From Zoogloeaceae bacterium (lineage in GTDB: Bacteria; Pseudomonadota; Gammaproteobacteria; Burkholderiales; Rhodocyclaceae), in contig JAIRLE010000026.1 of assembly GCA_031259605.1 (NCBI GenBank), positions 1-8,257 of the forward strand: a DNA stretch of 8,257 nt, given 5' to 3'. Of the stretch, positions 1 through 6,071 are shown piece by piece. A program made the position numbers and the translations under genes. The stretch's first letter is position 1. Each line of letters opens with the position of its first letter. The notes under the pieces are model-generated. The model ran no database searches. It was not told the origin of the DNA and worked only from the letters and a program-made list of their open reading frames with translations.

Positions 1-25
1 GCGCTTCCCACGACAATCCGAGACG

Positions 26-193
26 AGCAAAAATTGGCGACAGCCCTTCAGGGCTGTCGGTCCAACTCCATTGGGAAGGGGTTTCTCTCCCCTCGAGAAG
101 GGCTGCGGTCGAAACCCCGGCCGCGGCCGGGGTCTCAACCTTCGCGCCTTTCTTACGGGCAGGGTTTCAAACCGGAGTTGGTTTTACGATGAA
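26..193 (+). repeat. Dispersed hairpin-rich repeat, copy 1 (upstream of tgt)
   Basis: This 168-bp block recurs in reverse complement at 5839-6004. By eye the copies differ by six substitutions and 2 bp of length, about 95% identity. Homology stops sharply at both ends, at agcaaaaatt on the left and ttacgatgaa on the right. Internal structure: a 9-bp stem cgacagccc/gggctgtcg with a 4-base loop (38-59), a perfect 20-base GC-rich palindrome (114-133), and an 8-base inverted pair ccaactcc (62-69)/ggagttgg (174-181). I see no matching terminal inverted repeats and no flanking target duplication, so it is not a standard MITE. It could be a REP-like or other intergenic repeat family. It encodes no recognisable protein. 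Confidence 0.9.
29..59 (-). terminator. Terminator-like hairpin in repeat copy 1, leftward direction
   Basis: A 9-bp stem (38-46 with 51-59) and a four-base loop are followed, read on the minus strand, by a five-T run (complement of 29-33) after a 4-base gap. It would stop transcripts leaving towards the left window edge. The U run is short and offset from the stem, so termination strength is uncertain. The identical structure in copy 2 shows it belongs to the repeat rather than to a neighbouring gene. Confidence 0.35.
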
Positions 194-203
194 CAGGTTC
201 TGA
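174..203 (+). other. Possible four-codon leader ORF (MNRF) at repeat edge
   Basis: The right end of the repeat holds GGAG (174-177), then 11 bases, then ATG (189-191). Just beyond the repeat edge the frame closes after Met-Asn-Arg-Phe with TGA at 201-203, 46 bases before the tgt start. The matching position in copy 2 is the ATG that opens the metallopeptidase fragment. Whether this mini-ORF is translated or affects tgt is unknown; chance occurrence is quite possible. Confidence 0.15.
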
Positions 204-249
204 GAACGGACGCCATGTAGTATGCTTCCTGTCCTTTTGGGCGGCCCCA
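194..249 (+). promoter_or_regulatory. tgt leader; weak promoter candidate
   Basis: These 56 bases are all that separates the repeat from tgt. The best -10-like element is TAGTAT (218-223, 4 of 6 matches), with no convincing -35 at normal spacing. There is no clear Shine-Dalgarno before the ATG at 250, only G-rich TTGGGCGG. In many proteobacteria tgt follows queA closely in one operon; here the repeat occupies that upstream position, so tgt either has its own weak promoter or depends on read-through across the repeat. Confidence 0.2.
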
Positions 250-1362
250 ATGCGGTTTTATCTCCAGAACACAGACGCGCTGGCGCGGCGCGGCGTCCTG
301 ACGCTGGCGCATGGCGTGGTGGAAACGCCGGTCTTCATGCCGGTGGGTACCTATGGCGCGGTCAAGGCGATGACGCCCGCGATGTTGCGGGAAACGGGCG
401 CGCGGATTTGCCTGGGCAATACCTTTCACCTGTGGCTGCGGCCAGGAGTCGATGTGTTGCGGCAGTTTGGCGGACTGCATGGCTTCATGGGCTGGGAGAG
501 GCCGATTCTCACCGATTCCGGCGGCTTCCAGGTGTTTTCGCTGGGGGCAATGCGAAAAATCAGCGCCGAAGGCGTGGAATTTTCATCACCCATCGACGGC
601 GCCAGGCGCTTTCTCACGCCGGAAATTTCCATGGACATCCAGCGGACGCTGAATTCGGATATCGCGATGATCTTCGACGAATGCACTCCCTATCCGGCCA
701 GTCTTGCGGCGGCAGCCCAATCCATGCGCCTGTCGCTCGACTGGGCGCGGCGCTCGCGCGCGCGGCATGACCAACTGGAAAATCCCAACGCCCTGTTCGG
801 CATCGTCCAGGGCGGCATGCACGAAAGCCTGCGCGACGAATCAATGGCGGGACTGAACGATATCGGTTTCGACGGCATGGCCATCGGCGGACTGTCGGTG
901 GGCGAACCCAAGGAAGAAATGGCGCGCGTCCTGGCGTACGTCGCGCCGCGCCTGCCGGTGGAAAAACCGCGCTACCTGATGGGCGTCGGCACGCCGGAAG
1001 ACCTGGTGGCGGCGGTGGGGCAGGGCATCGACATGTTCGATTGCGTCATGCCGACGCGCAACGCCCGCAACGGTCACCTGTTTACCCGTCATGGCGACGT
1101 GCGGATAAAGAACGCCGCGCACCGGCAGGATACGCGACCGCTGGAGGAAGGCTGCGCCTGCTACGCCTGTCGGCATTTCAGCCGCGCTTACCTGCATCAC
1201 CTGTTTCGCGCCGGGGAAATGCTGGGCGCGATGTTGAACACCGTGCACAACCTCCACTATTATCAAACCCTGATGGCGGAAATGCGCGCCGCCATTGACG
1301 CAGGACGCTTTTCGGCGTTCGTCTCCCGTTTTCACGCGGATCGGCAGGGAACGGAGGCGTAA
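250..1362 (+). CDS. tgt: Queuine tRNA-ribosyltransferase (tRNA-guanine transglycosylase)
   Basis: This cytoplasmic enzyme exchanges guanine-34 of tRNAs with GUN anticodons (Asp, Asn, His, Tyr) for preQ1, a late step of queuosine synthesis. The 370-residue protein is normal length for bacterial Tgt. Visible motifs: RRG and TPVFMPVGT near the N-terminus, substrate-pocket DSGGFQ with Asp89, GIVQGG (184-189), GGLSVGEP (213-220), and nucleophile Asp264 in DMFDCVMPTR. The zinc site is Cys302, Cys304, Cys307 and His333, at the same numbers as in the E. coli enzyme. The ATG at 250 is the only start available: there is no ATG, GTG or TTG between it and the in-frame stop at 190-192. It heads the conserved tgt-yajC-secD-secF order. 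Nothing suggests loss of function. The adjacent upstream partner queA is not seen before the window edge. Confidence 0.97.
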   Translation: MRFYLQNTDALARRGVLTLAHGVVETPVFMPVGTYGAVKAMTPAMLRETGARICLGNTFHLWLRPGVDVLRQFGGLHGFMGWERPILTDSGGFQVFSLGAMRKISAEGVEFSSPIDGARRFLTPEISMDIQRTLNSDIAMIFDECTPYPASLAAAAQSMRLSLDWARRSRARHDQLENPNALFGIVQGGMHESLRDESMAGLNDIGFDGMAIGGLSVGEPKEEMARVLAYVAPRLPVEKPRYLMGVGTPEDLVAAVGQGIDMFDCVMPTRNARNGHLFTRHGDVRIKNAAHRQDTRPLEEGCACYACRHFSRAYLHHLFRAGEMLGAMLNTVHNLHYYQTLMAEMRAAIDAGRFSAFVSRFHADRQGTEA

Positions 1363-1367
1363 AGGAA

Positions 1368-1376
1368 TGCTAGAAT
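1368..1376 (+). promoter_or_regulatory. Extended -10 promoter candidate for yajC-secDF
   Basis: TGCTAGAAT lies six bases after the tgt stop codon. It matches the extended -10 form TGnTATAAT, with 5 of 6 in the hexamer (TAGAAT). No good -35 is seen 16-18 bases upstream, as is common for extended -10 promoters. Transcription would start near 1383, giving a yajC leader of about 38 bases. This would allow the Sec genes to be expressed independently of tgt. The hda promoter candidate at 6038-6046 has the same form. Confidence 0.4.
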
Positions 1377-1420
1377 GCGCGGCTCTACATGTTTTGTCCC
1401 TGGACTAAAGGAGTTGTTTG

Positions 1421-1759
1421 ATGATCAGCATCGCGTACGCGCAGGAAGTCGCCACGACCGGCGCAAATGCCGCCCCCCAGGGCGGAATCATGGCGTATCT
1501 GCCCTTCGTTGTGATATTCGTTTTCATCTGGTTCATAATGATTCGTCCGCAGATGAAGCGCGCCAAGGAACACAAGCAGTTGATGGAAAGTCTGCAAAAA
1601 GGCGATGAAGTGGTGACGCAGGGCGGTCTGGCCGGGCGCGTCAGCAAGCTGGGCGAAAGTTATGTCGTGCTGGAAGTGCTCTCCGGCGCGGAAGTGCTGG
1701 TGCAGCGTGCCGCCATTGTGCTGGCGCTGCCCAAGGGAACGTTGAAATCGGTGCTCTGA
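1421..1759 (+). CDS. yajC: Sec translocon accessory protein YajC
   Basis: A small inner-membrane subunit of the SecD-SecF-YajC complex that associates with SecYEG. The 112-residue product has a short periplasmic N-terminus, a single membrane segment around residues 25-42 (AYLPFVVIFVFIWFIMI), and then the family hallmark RPQMKRAKEHKQ followed by the basic/acidic cytoplasmic domain with KGDEVVTQGGLAGRV. The start is the ATG at 1421, preceded by an excellent AAAGGAG (1407-1413) at 7 bases. The TTG three bases earlier would leave only 4 bases of spacing and is less likely. It is followed after a 77-base gap by secD, the usual partner order. Confidence 0.95.
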   Translation: MISIAYAQEVATTGANAAPQGGIMAYLPFVVIFVFIWFIMIRPQMKRAKEHKQLMESLQKGDEVVTQGGLAGRVSKLGESYVVLEVLSGAEVLVQRAAIVLALPKGTLKSVL

Positions 1760-1836
1760 CGTCCCGTCTGGCGCGTTGATTCGTCCCTGACTTTCTTGAC
1801 CCTGCCCATGTTTTCACGTTTTCAGGCTTTTTTTCC

Positions 1837-3738
1837 ATGAATCGTTATCCGCTCTGGAAGTACATCACGGTGCTGGCAGCCCTGTTGTTCGGTTTTGTCT
1901 ATACCCTGCCCAATCTGCTCGGTTCAGCGCCTGCCGTGCAGGTTTCTTCCAACCGCGCCACCTTGAAAATTGACGATAACTTCAAGCCGCGCGTCGAGGA
2001 AATCCTGGCGGCGGCGGAAATTGAAAACACGGGTGTTTTTGTCGACACCACCGGCATCAAGGTGCGTTTTGCCGATGAGGATGCGCAGACCAGAGCGCGC
2101 ATTGCGCTGGAAAAGGCGCTGAATCCCGCATCCGATGCCGCTGACCACGATTATGTGGTGGCGCTGAATTTTCTTTCGGCCTCGCCGCAGTGGCTGACCG
2201 GCATCGGCGCGCTGCCCATGTACCTGGGGTTGGATTTGCGCGGCGGCGTGCATTTTCTCTTGCAGGTCGATATGCCGGGCGCGGAATTGCGCCGCCTGGA
2301 TTCCATTTCCGCCGACCTGCGCACCCTGATGCGCGACCGGGATCTGCGCTATGCCGGCATCGACCGCGAGGGGAAAACCATTGTCCTGCGCTTCCAGAAT
2401 GCGGAAACACTGGCAAAGGCGCGAGAACTGATCGCGGATCGTTTTTCCGAACTGGCGCTGACCGAGGTGGAAGCGGCGGCCAACGCGGATGAAAATGCGG
2501 CGATCTCCCTGACGGCGGCCATGCGGCCGGAAGCCTTGCAGCAACTCAGTGAATACGCGCTGAAACAGAATATCAGCACCCTGCACAACCGCATCAACGA
2601 ACTGGGCGTGGCTGAGCCGGTGATTACCCAGCAGGGCGCGGATCGCATCGTGGTGCAGTTGCCGGGGGTGCTGGACACCGGCAAGGCCAAGGACATGATA
2701 GGCCGCACCGCGACCTTGGAATTGCGCATGGTCGATGAGACGCCTGGCGCGCTGAATGCGGCGCTGAGCGGCAATCTGCCTTATGGCGACGAACTGTTGA
2801 CCGAACACGAACGCGATGGGCGCAAGCGTCCCATTCTGCTGAAAAAACAGGTGGTGCTGACCGGCGAACGCTTGACCAACGCCCAGCCGGGTGTGGACGA
2901 GAACGGCCAGCCCGCCGTGCATCTGGATTTCGACGCTTCCGGCGCGCGCGTCATTCGCGCCATTACTGGCGAGAACGTCGGCAAGCGCATGGCGATTCTG
3001 CTGATCGAAAAAGGTCGCGCCGAAGTCGTTACCGCGCCGGTCATCAGGAGCGAAATCGGCGGCGGACGGATGATGATTTCCGGCAGTATGCGGATGTCCG
3101 AGGCCAACGACATCGCGCTTCTGTTGCGCGCCGGTTCGCTTGCCGCGCCGATGGAGATCATTGAGGAACGCACCGTCGGTCCTTCGCTGGGCAAGGAAAA
3201 CATCCAGAAGGGCTTCGATTCCACCCTCTGGGGCTTTGTCGCCGTCGTGACCTTCATGTGTCTTTACTATCGCATGTTCGGGCTGATTTCCAGCATTGCG
3301 CTTACCGCCAACCTGCTTTTTCTGGTGGCGTTGCTTTCCATGTTGCAGGCCACCCTGACCTTGCCCGGCATTGCCGCCATCGCGCTTACCCTGGGCATGG
3401 CCATTGACGCCAACGTGCTCATCAACGAGCGCATCCGCGAGGAACTGCGCGCCGGACTGCCGCCACAGGCCGCCATCCACGCCGGTTATGAACGCGCCTT
3501 CGATACCATTCTCGACTCCAACCTCACGACCCTGATCGCCGGTCTGGCGCTGCTGATTTTCGGTTCCGGCCCGGTGCGCGGTTTTGCCGTGGTGCATTGT
3601 CTGGGCATCTTTACCTCCATTTTCTCGGCGGTCACGGTCTCGCGCGCGCTGGTCAACCTGGTTTACGGCTACCAGCGCAAACTCACGCATGTCTCCATCG
3701 GTCAAGTCTGGAAACCTGAACCCGGCACGGCCAAATAA
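1837..3738 (+). CDS. secD: Protein translocase subunit SecD
   Basis: An inner-membrane RND-type protein which, with SecF, uses the proton motive force to pull exported proteins out of SecYEG on the periplasmic side. The 633 residues fit proteobacterial SecD. The first membrane segment lies around residues 8-27. The signature GLDLRGGVHFLLQVD (131-145) opens the large periplasmic P1 region. The C-terminal RND domain begins around residue 460 and has five predicted membrane helices. GMAIDANVLINERIREEL (520-537) contains Asp524, the counterpart of the membrane-embedded acidic residue needed for proton-coupled function. The N-terminus MNRYPLWKY is typical of betaproteobacterial SecD and supports the ATG at 1837. 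That ATG follows a seven-T run and has only AGG (1824-1826) as a weak ribosome site. It ends 12 bases before secF. Confidence 0.97.
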   Translation: MNRYPLWKYITVLAALLFGFVYTLPNLLGSAPAVQVSSNRATLKIDDNFKPRVEEILAAAEIENTGVFVDTTGIKVRFADEDAQTRARIALEKALNPASDAADHDYVVALNFLSASPQWLTGIGALPMYLGLDLRGGVHFLLQVDMPGAELRRLDSISADLRTLMRDRDLRYAGIDREGKTIVLRFQNAETLAKARELIADRFSELALTEVEAAANADENAAISLTAAMRPEALQQLSEYALKQNISTLHNRINELGVAEPVITQQGADRIVVQLPGVLDTGKAKDMIGRTATLELRMVDETPGALNAALSGNLPYGDELLTEHERDGRKRPILLKKQVVLTGERLTNAQPGVDENGQPAVHLDFDASGARVIRAITGENVGKRMAILLIEKGRAEVVTAPVIRSEIGGGRMMISGSMRMSEANDIALLLRAGSLAAPMEIIEERTVGPSLGKENIQKGFDSTLWGFVAVVTFMCLYYRMFGLISSIALTANLLFLVALLSMLQATLTLPGIAAIALTLGMAIDANVLINERIREELRAGLPPQAAIHAGYERAFDTILDSNLTTLIAGLALLIFGSGPVRGFAVVHCLGIFTSIFSAVTVSRALVNLVYGYQRKLTHVSIGQVWKPEPGTAK

Positions 3739-3750
3739 AGGAACCCCACC

Positions 3751-4737
3751 ATGGAATTTTTCCGCATCAAGAAAGATATTCCGATCATGCGCCATGCGCT
3801 GGCGTTCAATATCATTTCCCTGATCACCTTCGCGCTGGCGGTCTTTTTTCTGATTGTGCGCGGGCTTAATTTTTCCGTGGAGTTCACGGGCGGTACACTG
3901 ATGGAAGTGCATTACACGGATAGCGCGCCGCTGGCCGAAATTCGCGCCGCGCTGGAAAAGGGCGGATACAGCGACGCGCCGGTGCAGAATTTTGGTTCTT
4001 CGCAGGACGTGCTGATTCGCCTGCCGTTGGTGCCGCACGACGCCGCCACTGACCCGGCTGCCGCCAGCGCCGCGCCGGATGCCGCGCGCCAGGGCGAGTT
4101 GGCGTTGAAAATGCTCAGCGCCACCGCCGCCACGCCGCCGGAACTGCGCCGGGTCGAATTTGTCGGCCCGCAGGTTGGCAAGGATCTGGCGGAAAATGGC
4201 GCGCTGGCGCTGTTGTTCGTGGTGGTCGGCATCATGATCTACCTGGCCTTTCGCTTTGAATGGCGCTTTTCCGTCTCCACCATCATCGCCAACCTGCATG
4301 ACGTTACCATCATCCTGGGATTTTTCGCCTTCTTCCAGTGGGAATTCTCGCTTTCGGTGCTGGCGGCGGTGCTGGCGGTACTGGGGTATTCCGTCAATGA
4401 ATCCGTGGTGGTCTTCGACCGCGTGCGCGAGACTTTTCGCAAGACGCGCGGCCTGACGACGGCGCAGGTGCTGGATCGCGCCATTACCGGCACCATGTCG
4501 CGCACCGTCATCACCCACGGATCCACCCAGGCGGTGGTGCTTTCCATGCTGATCTTCGGCGGCGAAACCCTGCACAATTTCGCGCTGGCGCTGACCATCG
4601 GCATCTGCTTTGGCATCTACTCGTCGATTCTGGTCGCTTCGCCCATCGTCATGTGGCTGGGCGTCTCGCGCGAACAGTTCATCAAGCCCGTCAAGGCCAA
4701 TGACCCGAACATGACGGCGGATGGCGCTTGCGTTTGA
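3751..4737 (+). CDS. secF: Protein translocase subunit SecF
   Basis: Inner-membrane partner of SecD in the proton-driven secretion complex. 328 residues with six expected membrane helices: one near residues 17-37, then five in the C-terminal half from about 149. Family motifs: FSVEFTGGTLMEV (41-53), FVGPQVGKDL (137-146), and GYSVNESVVVFDRVRE (212-227), the SecF counterpart of the conserved SecD helix-4 motif. An Ala/Asp/Pro-rich stretch at about 96-113 (HDAATDPAAASAAPDAAR) lies in the periplasmic domain and looks like a low-complexity loop extension. The start is supported by AAAGGA (3737-3742), which overlaps the secD stop and sits 8 bases before the ATG, so translation with secD is probably coupled. 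Confidence 0.97.
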   Translation: MEFFRIKKDIPIMRHALAFNIISLITFALAVFFLIVRGLNFSVEFTGGTLMEVHYTDSAPLAEIRAALEKGGYSDAPVQNFGSSQDVLIRLPLVPHDAATDPAAASAAPDAARQGELALKMLSATAATPPELRRVEFVGPQVGKDLAENGALALLFVVVGIMIYLAFRFEWRFSVSTIIANLHDVTIILGFFAFFQWEFSLSVLAAVLAVLGYSVNESVVVFDRVRETFRKTRGLTTAQVLDRAITGTMSRTVITHGSTQAVVLSMLIFGGETLHNFALALTIGICFGIYSSILVASPIVMWLGVSREQFIKPVKANDPNMTADGACV

Positions 4738-4774
4738 GCGCGACAACATATTTTCTGAAAGGAGTCGGCTTTCC

Positions 4775-5464
4775 ATGCAAACCGTCAAAGTCTGGGATCT
4801 GCCCACCCGTCTTTTCCACTGGCTGCTGGTCGTTTCCATCGCCGCGCTGTTCATTACCGGCAAGATGGATGACGCCATCGCCCTGCACGGCAAGATCGGC
4901 GTTTTTGTCGTCGGCCTTCTCGTTTTTCGTGTGCTCTGGGGATTCATCGGTTCGACCTATGCCCGCTTCTTGCAGTTCTTTCCCACGCCCGCCCGCATTC
5001 TCGCCTACCTGAAAGGCGAGTGGCGCGGCTTGGGACACAACCCGCTGGGCGCGCTTTCCGTCTTCGCCCTGCTTTTCCTGACCGCCCTGCAAACCGGCCT
5101 GGGACTGTTTTCCTTCGACGAAATCAGTTTTCACGGACCACTCTCCGCGCTTGTCGGCGACGATCTCGCGGTGCGCCTCACCGGCTGGCACCAGACGCTC
5201 GCCTACGTGTTGCTCGCGTTCATCGGCCTGCACGTGGTCTCCATCGTCTTCTACAAGTTCGTGCAAAAACACGATCTGCTCCGGCCCATGATTACCGGAC
5301 GCGCCGAAGTCCCGGAAAACGCCTCATCGTTGCCCGCCAAAGACGCCGGCATTCCGGCGCTGCTGCTGGCGCTGGCGGTCGCCGCCCTTGCCCTCTGGGC
5401 TGCCTGCGGCACATGGATCCCCGAACCGCCGCCCTCCGCCGTCATGGAAACCCCCGCTTGGTAA
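4775..5464 (+). CDS. Cytochrome b561-type membrane protein (cytochrome b/b6 domain family)
   Basis: A di-heme integral membrane cytochrome b of the family that includes b561 and the cytochrome b subunits of Ni,Fe-hydrogenase, probably moving electrons between the quinone pool and a periplasmic partner. The 229-residue protein has four core helices at about 12-29, 41-59, 93-111 and 139-160. Likely heme-ligand histidines are His15 (LFHW), His38 (LHGK), His139 (WHQ) and His153 (LHVV). GHNPLG (87-92) is a recurring family motif. A fifth hydrophobic segment (about 191-211) ends in a Pro-rich tail. The ATG at 4775 has AAAGGAG (4758-4764) at 10 bases; an ATG at 4721 would overlap secF and lacks such a site. 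It starts 37 bases after secF and is likely co-transcribed. No redox partner gene is visible nearby, so its specific role is unknown. Confidence 0.85.
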   Translation: MQTVKVWDLPTRLFHWLLVVSIAALFITGKMDDAIALHGKIGVFVVGLLVFRVLWGFIGSTYARFLQFFPTPARILAYLKGEWRGLGHNPLGALSVFALLFLTALQTGLGLFSFDEISFHGPLSALVGDDLAVRLTGWHQTLAYVLLAFIGLHVVSIVFYKFVQKHDLLRPMITGRAEVPENASSLPAKDAGIPALLLALAVAALALWAACGTWIPEPPPSAVMETPAW

Positions 5465-5505
5465 GTCTTGGCAGACGGCATCCTCGCGTCAATGCAAAGT
5501 AGAAA

Positions 5506-5569
5506 TCTCCGCGTCCGGCCATCCTGGAACTTTCGAGTTTGCCTGAAGGCGCGTTCCGGGACGCGGAGA
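5506..5569. repeat. 11-bp inverted repeat, possible 3'-end stem-loop
   Basis: Arms tctccgcgtcc (5506-5516) and ggacgcggaga (5559-5569) pair perfectly. Inside them ggaac (5526-5530) can pair with gttcc (5553-5557), so an imperfect long hairpin could form between the cytochrome stop and the metallopeptidase fragment. There is no T run on either side, so it is not a canonical intrinsic terminator. It might stabilise a 3' end or be a remnant of another element. A tandem 9-base duplication, gagaacggc twice (5566-5583), overlaps the right arm. Confidence 0.5.
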
Positions 5570-5612
5570 ACGGCGAGAACGGCAATATGTCGCCGCCAAC
5601 CGCGCGAGGCAT

Positions 5613-5843
5613 TCAGGCCGCTTGCCCCAACGGAAGCGCGTTCAATTCCGCTCGTGCTTCCCGCCATGTGGGATGGAACTGATCCAGCAAGGCAATGAAA
5701 CGCTCATTGTGCGTCGGCTCGATCAGATGGATCATCTCGTGCACGATCACGTATTCGAGCAGGTCACGAGGCTTTCTGACCAATTCCGTGTTGAGCCGGA
5801 TATGCGCGCGTCGATAGTTGCAACTGCCCCATTTGGTCTTCAT
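5613..5843 (-). pseudogene. 3' fragment of YgjP/DUF45-family zinc metallopeptidase
   Basis: From the ATG at 5843 to the stop at 5613 the minus strand encodes 76 residues matching the C-terminal, catalytic part of YgjP-like (DUF45, M48-like) metallopeptidases. KTKWGSCN is at 3-9, then IRLN and the zinc motif HEMIH with His35, Glu36 and His39. The likely third ligand His45 is in THNERF, and the PTWREARAELN end is typical of the family. Full-length members are usually over 200 residues, so the N-terminal half is missing. Recognisable sequence begins exactly at the edge of repeat copy 2, and beyond the repeat lies only the hda promoter region. The frame stays open through the repeat, so starts at 5933 or further upstream are possible, but that added sequence is repeat-derived. 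I judge it a broken gene. Related peptidases often accompany type I restriction systems, but none is visible here. Confidence 0.75.
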
Positions 5844-6004
5844 CGTAAAACCAACTCCGGTTTGAAACCCCGCCCGTAAGAAAGGCGCGAAGATTGAGAC
5901 CCCGGCCGCGGCCGGGGTTTCGACCGTAGCCATTCTCGAGGGGAGAGAACCCTTCCCAATGGAGTTTGACCGACAGCCCTGAAGGGCTGTCGCTAATTTT
6001 TGCT
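5839..6004 (-). repeat. Dispersed hairpin-rich repeat, copy 2 (inverted, upstream of hda)
   Basis: Reverse-complement copy of the block at 26-193, 166 bp long, with six substitutions and a net loss of two bases in the purine/pyrimidine-rich stretch around 5942-5956. It keeps the 9-bp hairpin (5971-5992) and the 20-base GC palindrome (5899-5918). Its gene-facing edge falls within the ATG-AA that opens the metallopeptidase fragment. Its other edge lies about 14 bases before the weak -35 of the hda promoter. With copy 1 it brackets 5,645 bp in inverted orientation. The origin (insertion, duplication or recombination product) cannot be decided from this window. Confidence 0.9.
5971..6001 (+). terminator. 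Terminator-like hairpin in repeat copy 2, before hda
   Basis: On the plus strand cgacagccc (5971-5979), loop tgaa and gggctgtcg (5984-5992) are followed after 4 bases by TTTTT (5997-6001). It is well placed to stop read-through from the secDF-cytochrome transcript before the hda promoter. The U run is short, so efficiency may be modest. The same hairpin occurs in copy 1, where it faces left, so each copy directs this hairpin away from the bracketed block. Confidence 0.45.
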
Positions 6005-6018
6005 GCTCCCGCCCTGAA

Positions 6019-6046
6019 TTGCTGTCCGCCAGGACTCTGTTAAAAT
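6019..6046 (+). promoter_or_regulatory. Promoter candidate for hda operon
   Basis: The extended -10 TGTTAAAAT (6038-6046; hexamer TAAAAT, 5 of 6) has a weak TTGCTG -35 (6019-6024) at 16 bases. Transcription would begin near 6053, leaving a leader of about 19 bases before the ATG at 6072. It lies wholly outside repeat copy 2, so the hda group is probably transcribed independently of events in the repeat. Confidence 0.5.
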
Positions 6047-6071
6047 CGACAATTTCGCTTTGTGAGTCACC

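Noticed and set aside
114..133. GC palindrome as an attachment site or operator
   Set aside because: It is an internal part of the repeat, present in both copies; there is no integrase or regulator nearby to support a binding role.
222..770. Plus-strand 182-codon frame overlapping tgt
   Set aside because: Out-of-frame shadow of tgt with Arg/Gly-rich, motif-free translation.
1418..1420. TTG start for yajC
   Set aside because: Only 4 bases from the Shine-Dalgarno, while the ATG directly after it has ideal spacing.
1760..1836. Terminator between yajC and secD suggested by the seven-T run at 1828-1834
   Set aside because: No stem-loop precedes the T run, and it abuts the secD start codon.
4721..4777. 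Cytochrome start at the ATG at 4721
   Set aside because: It would overlap secF and add an 18-residue non-family N-terminus. The ATG at 4775 has AAAGGAG and gives the normal MQTVKVWDLPTRLFHW start.
1924..4947. A 1007-codon open frame on the minus strand, antisense to secD, secF and the start of the cytochrome gene
   Set aside because: Its translation is rich in Arg, Gln, His and Gly with no recognisable domain. It mirrors the codon structure of well-identified plus-strand genes, a common artefact in GC-rich DNA.
26..6004. Composite transposon formed by the inverted repeats
   Set aside because: There is no transposase in or near the repeats, no target duplication, and the cargo is conserved core genes in their usual order.
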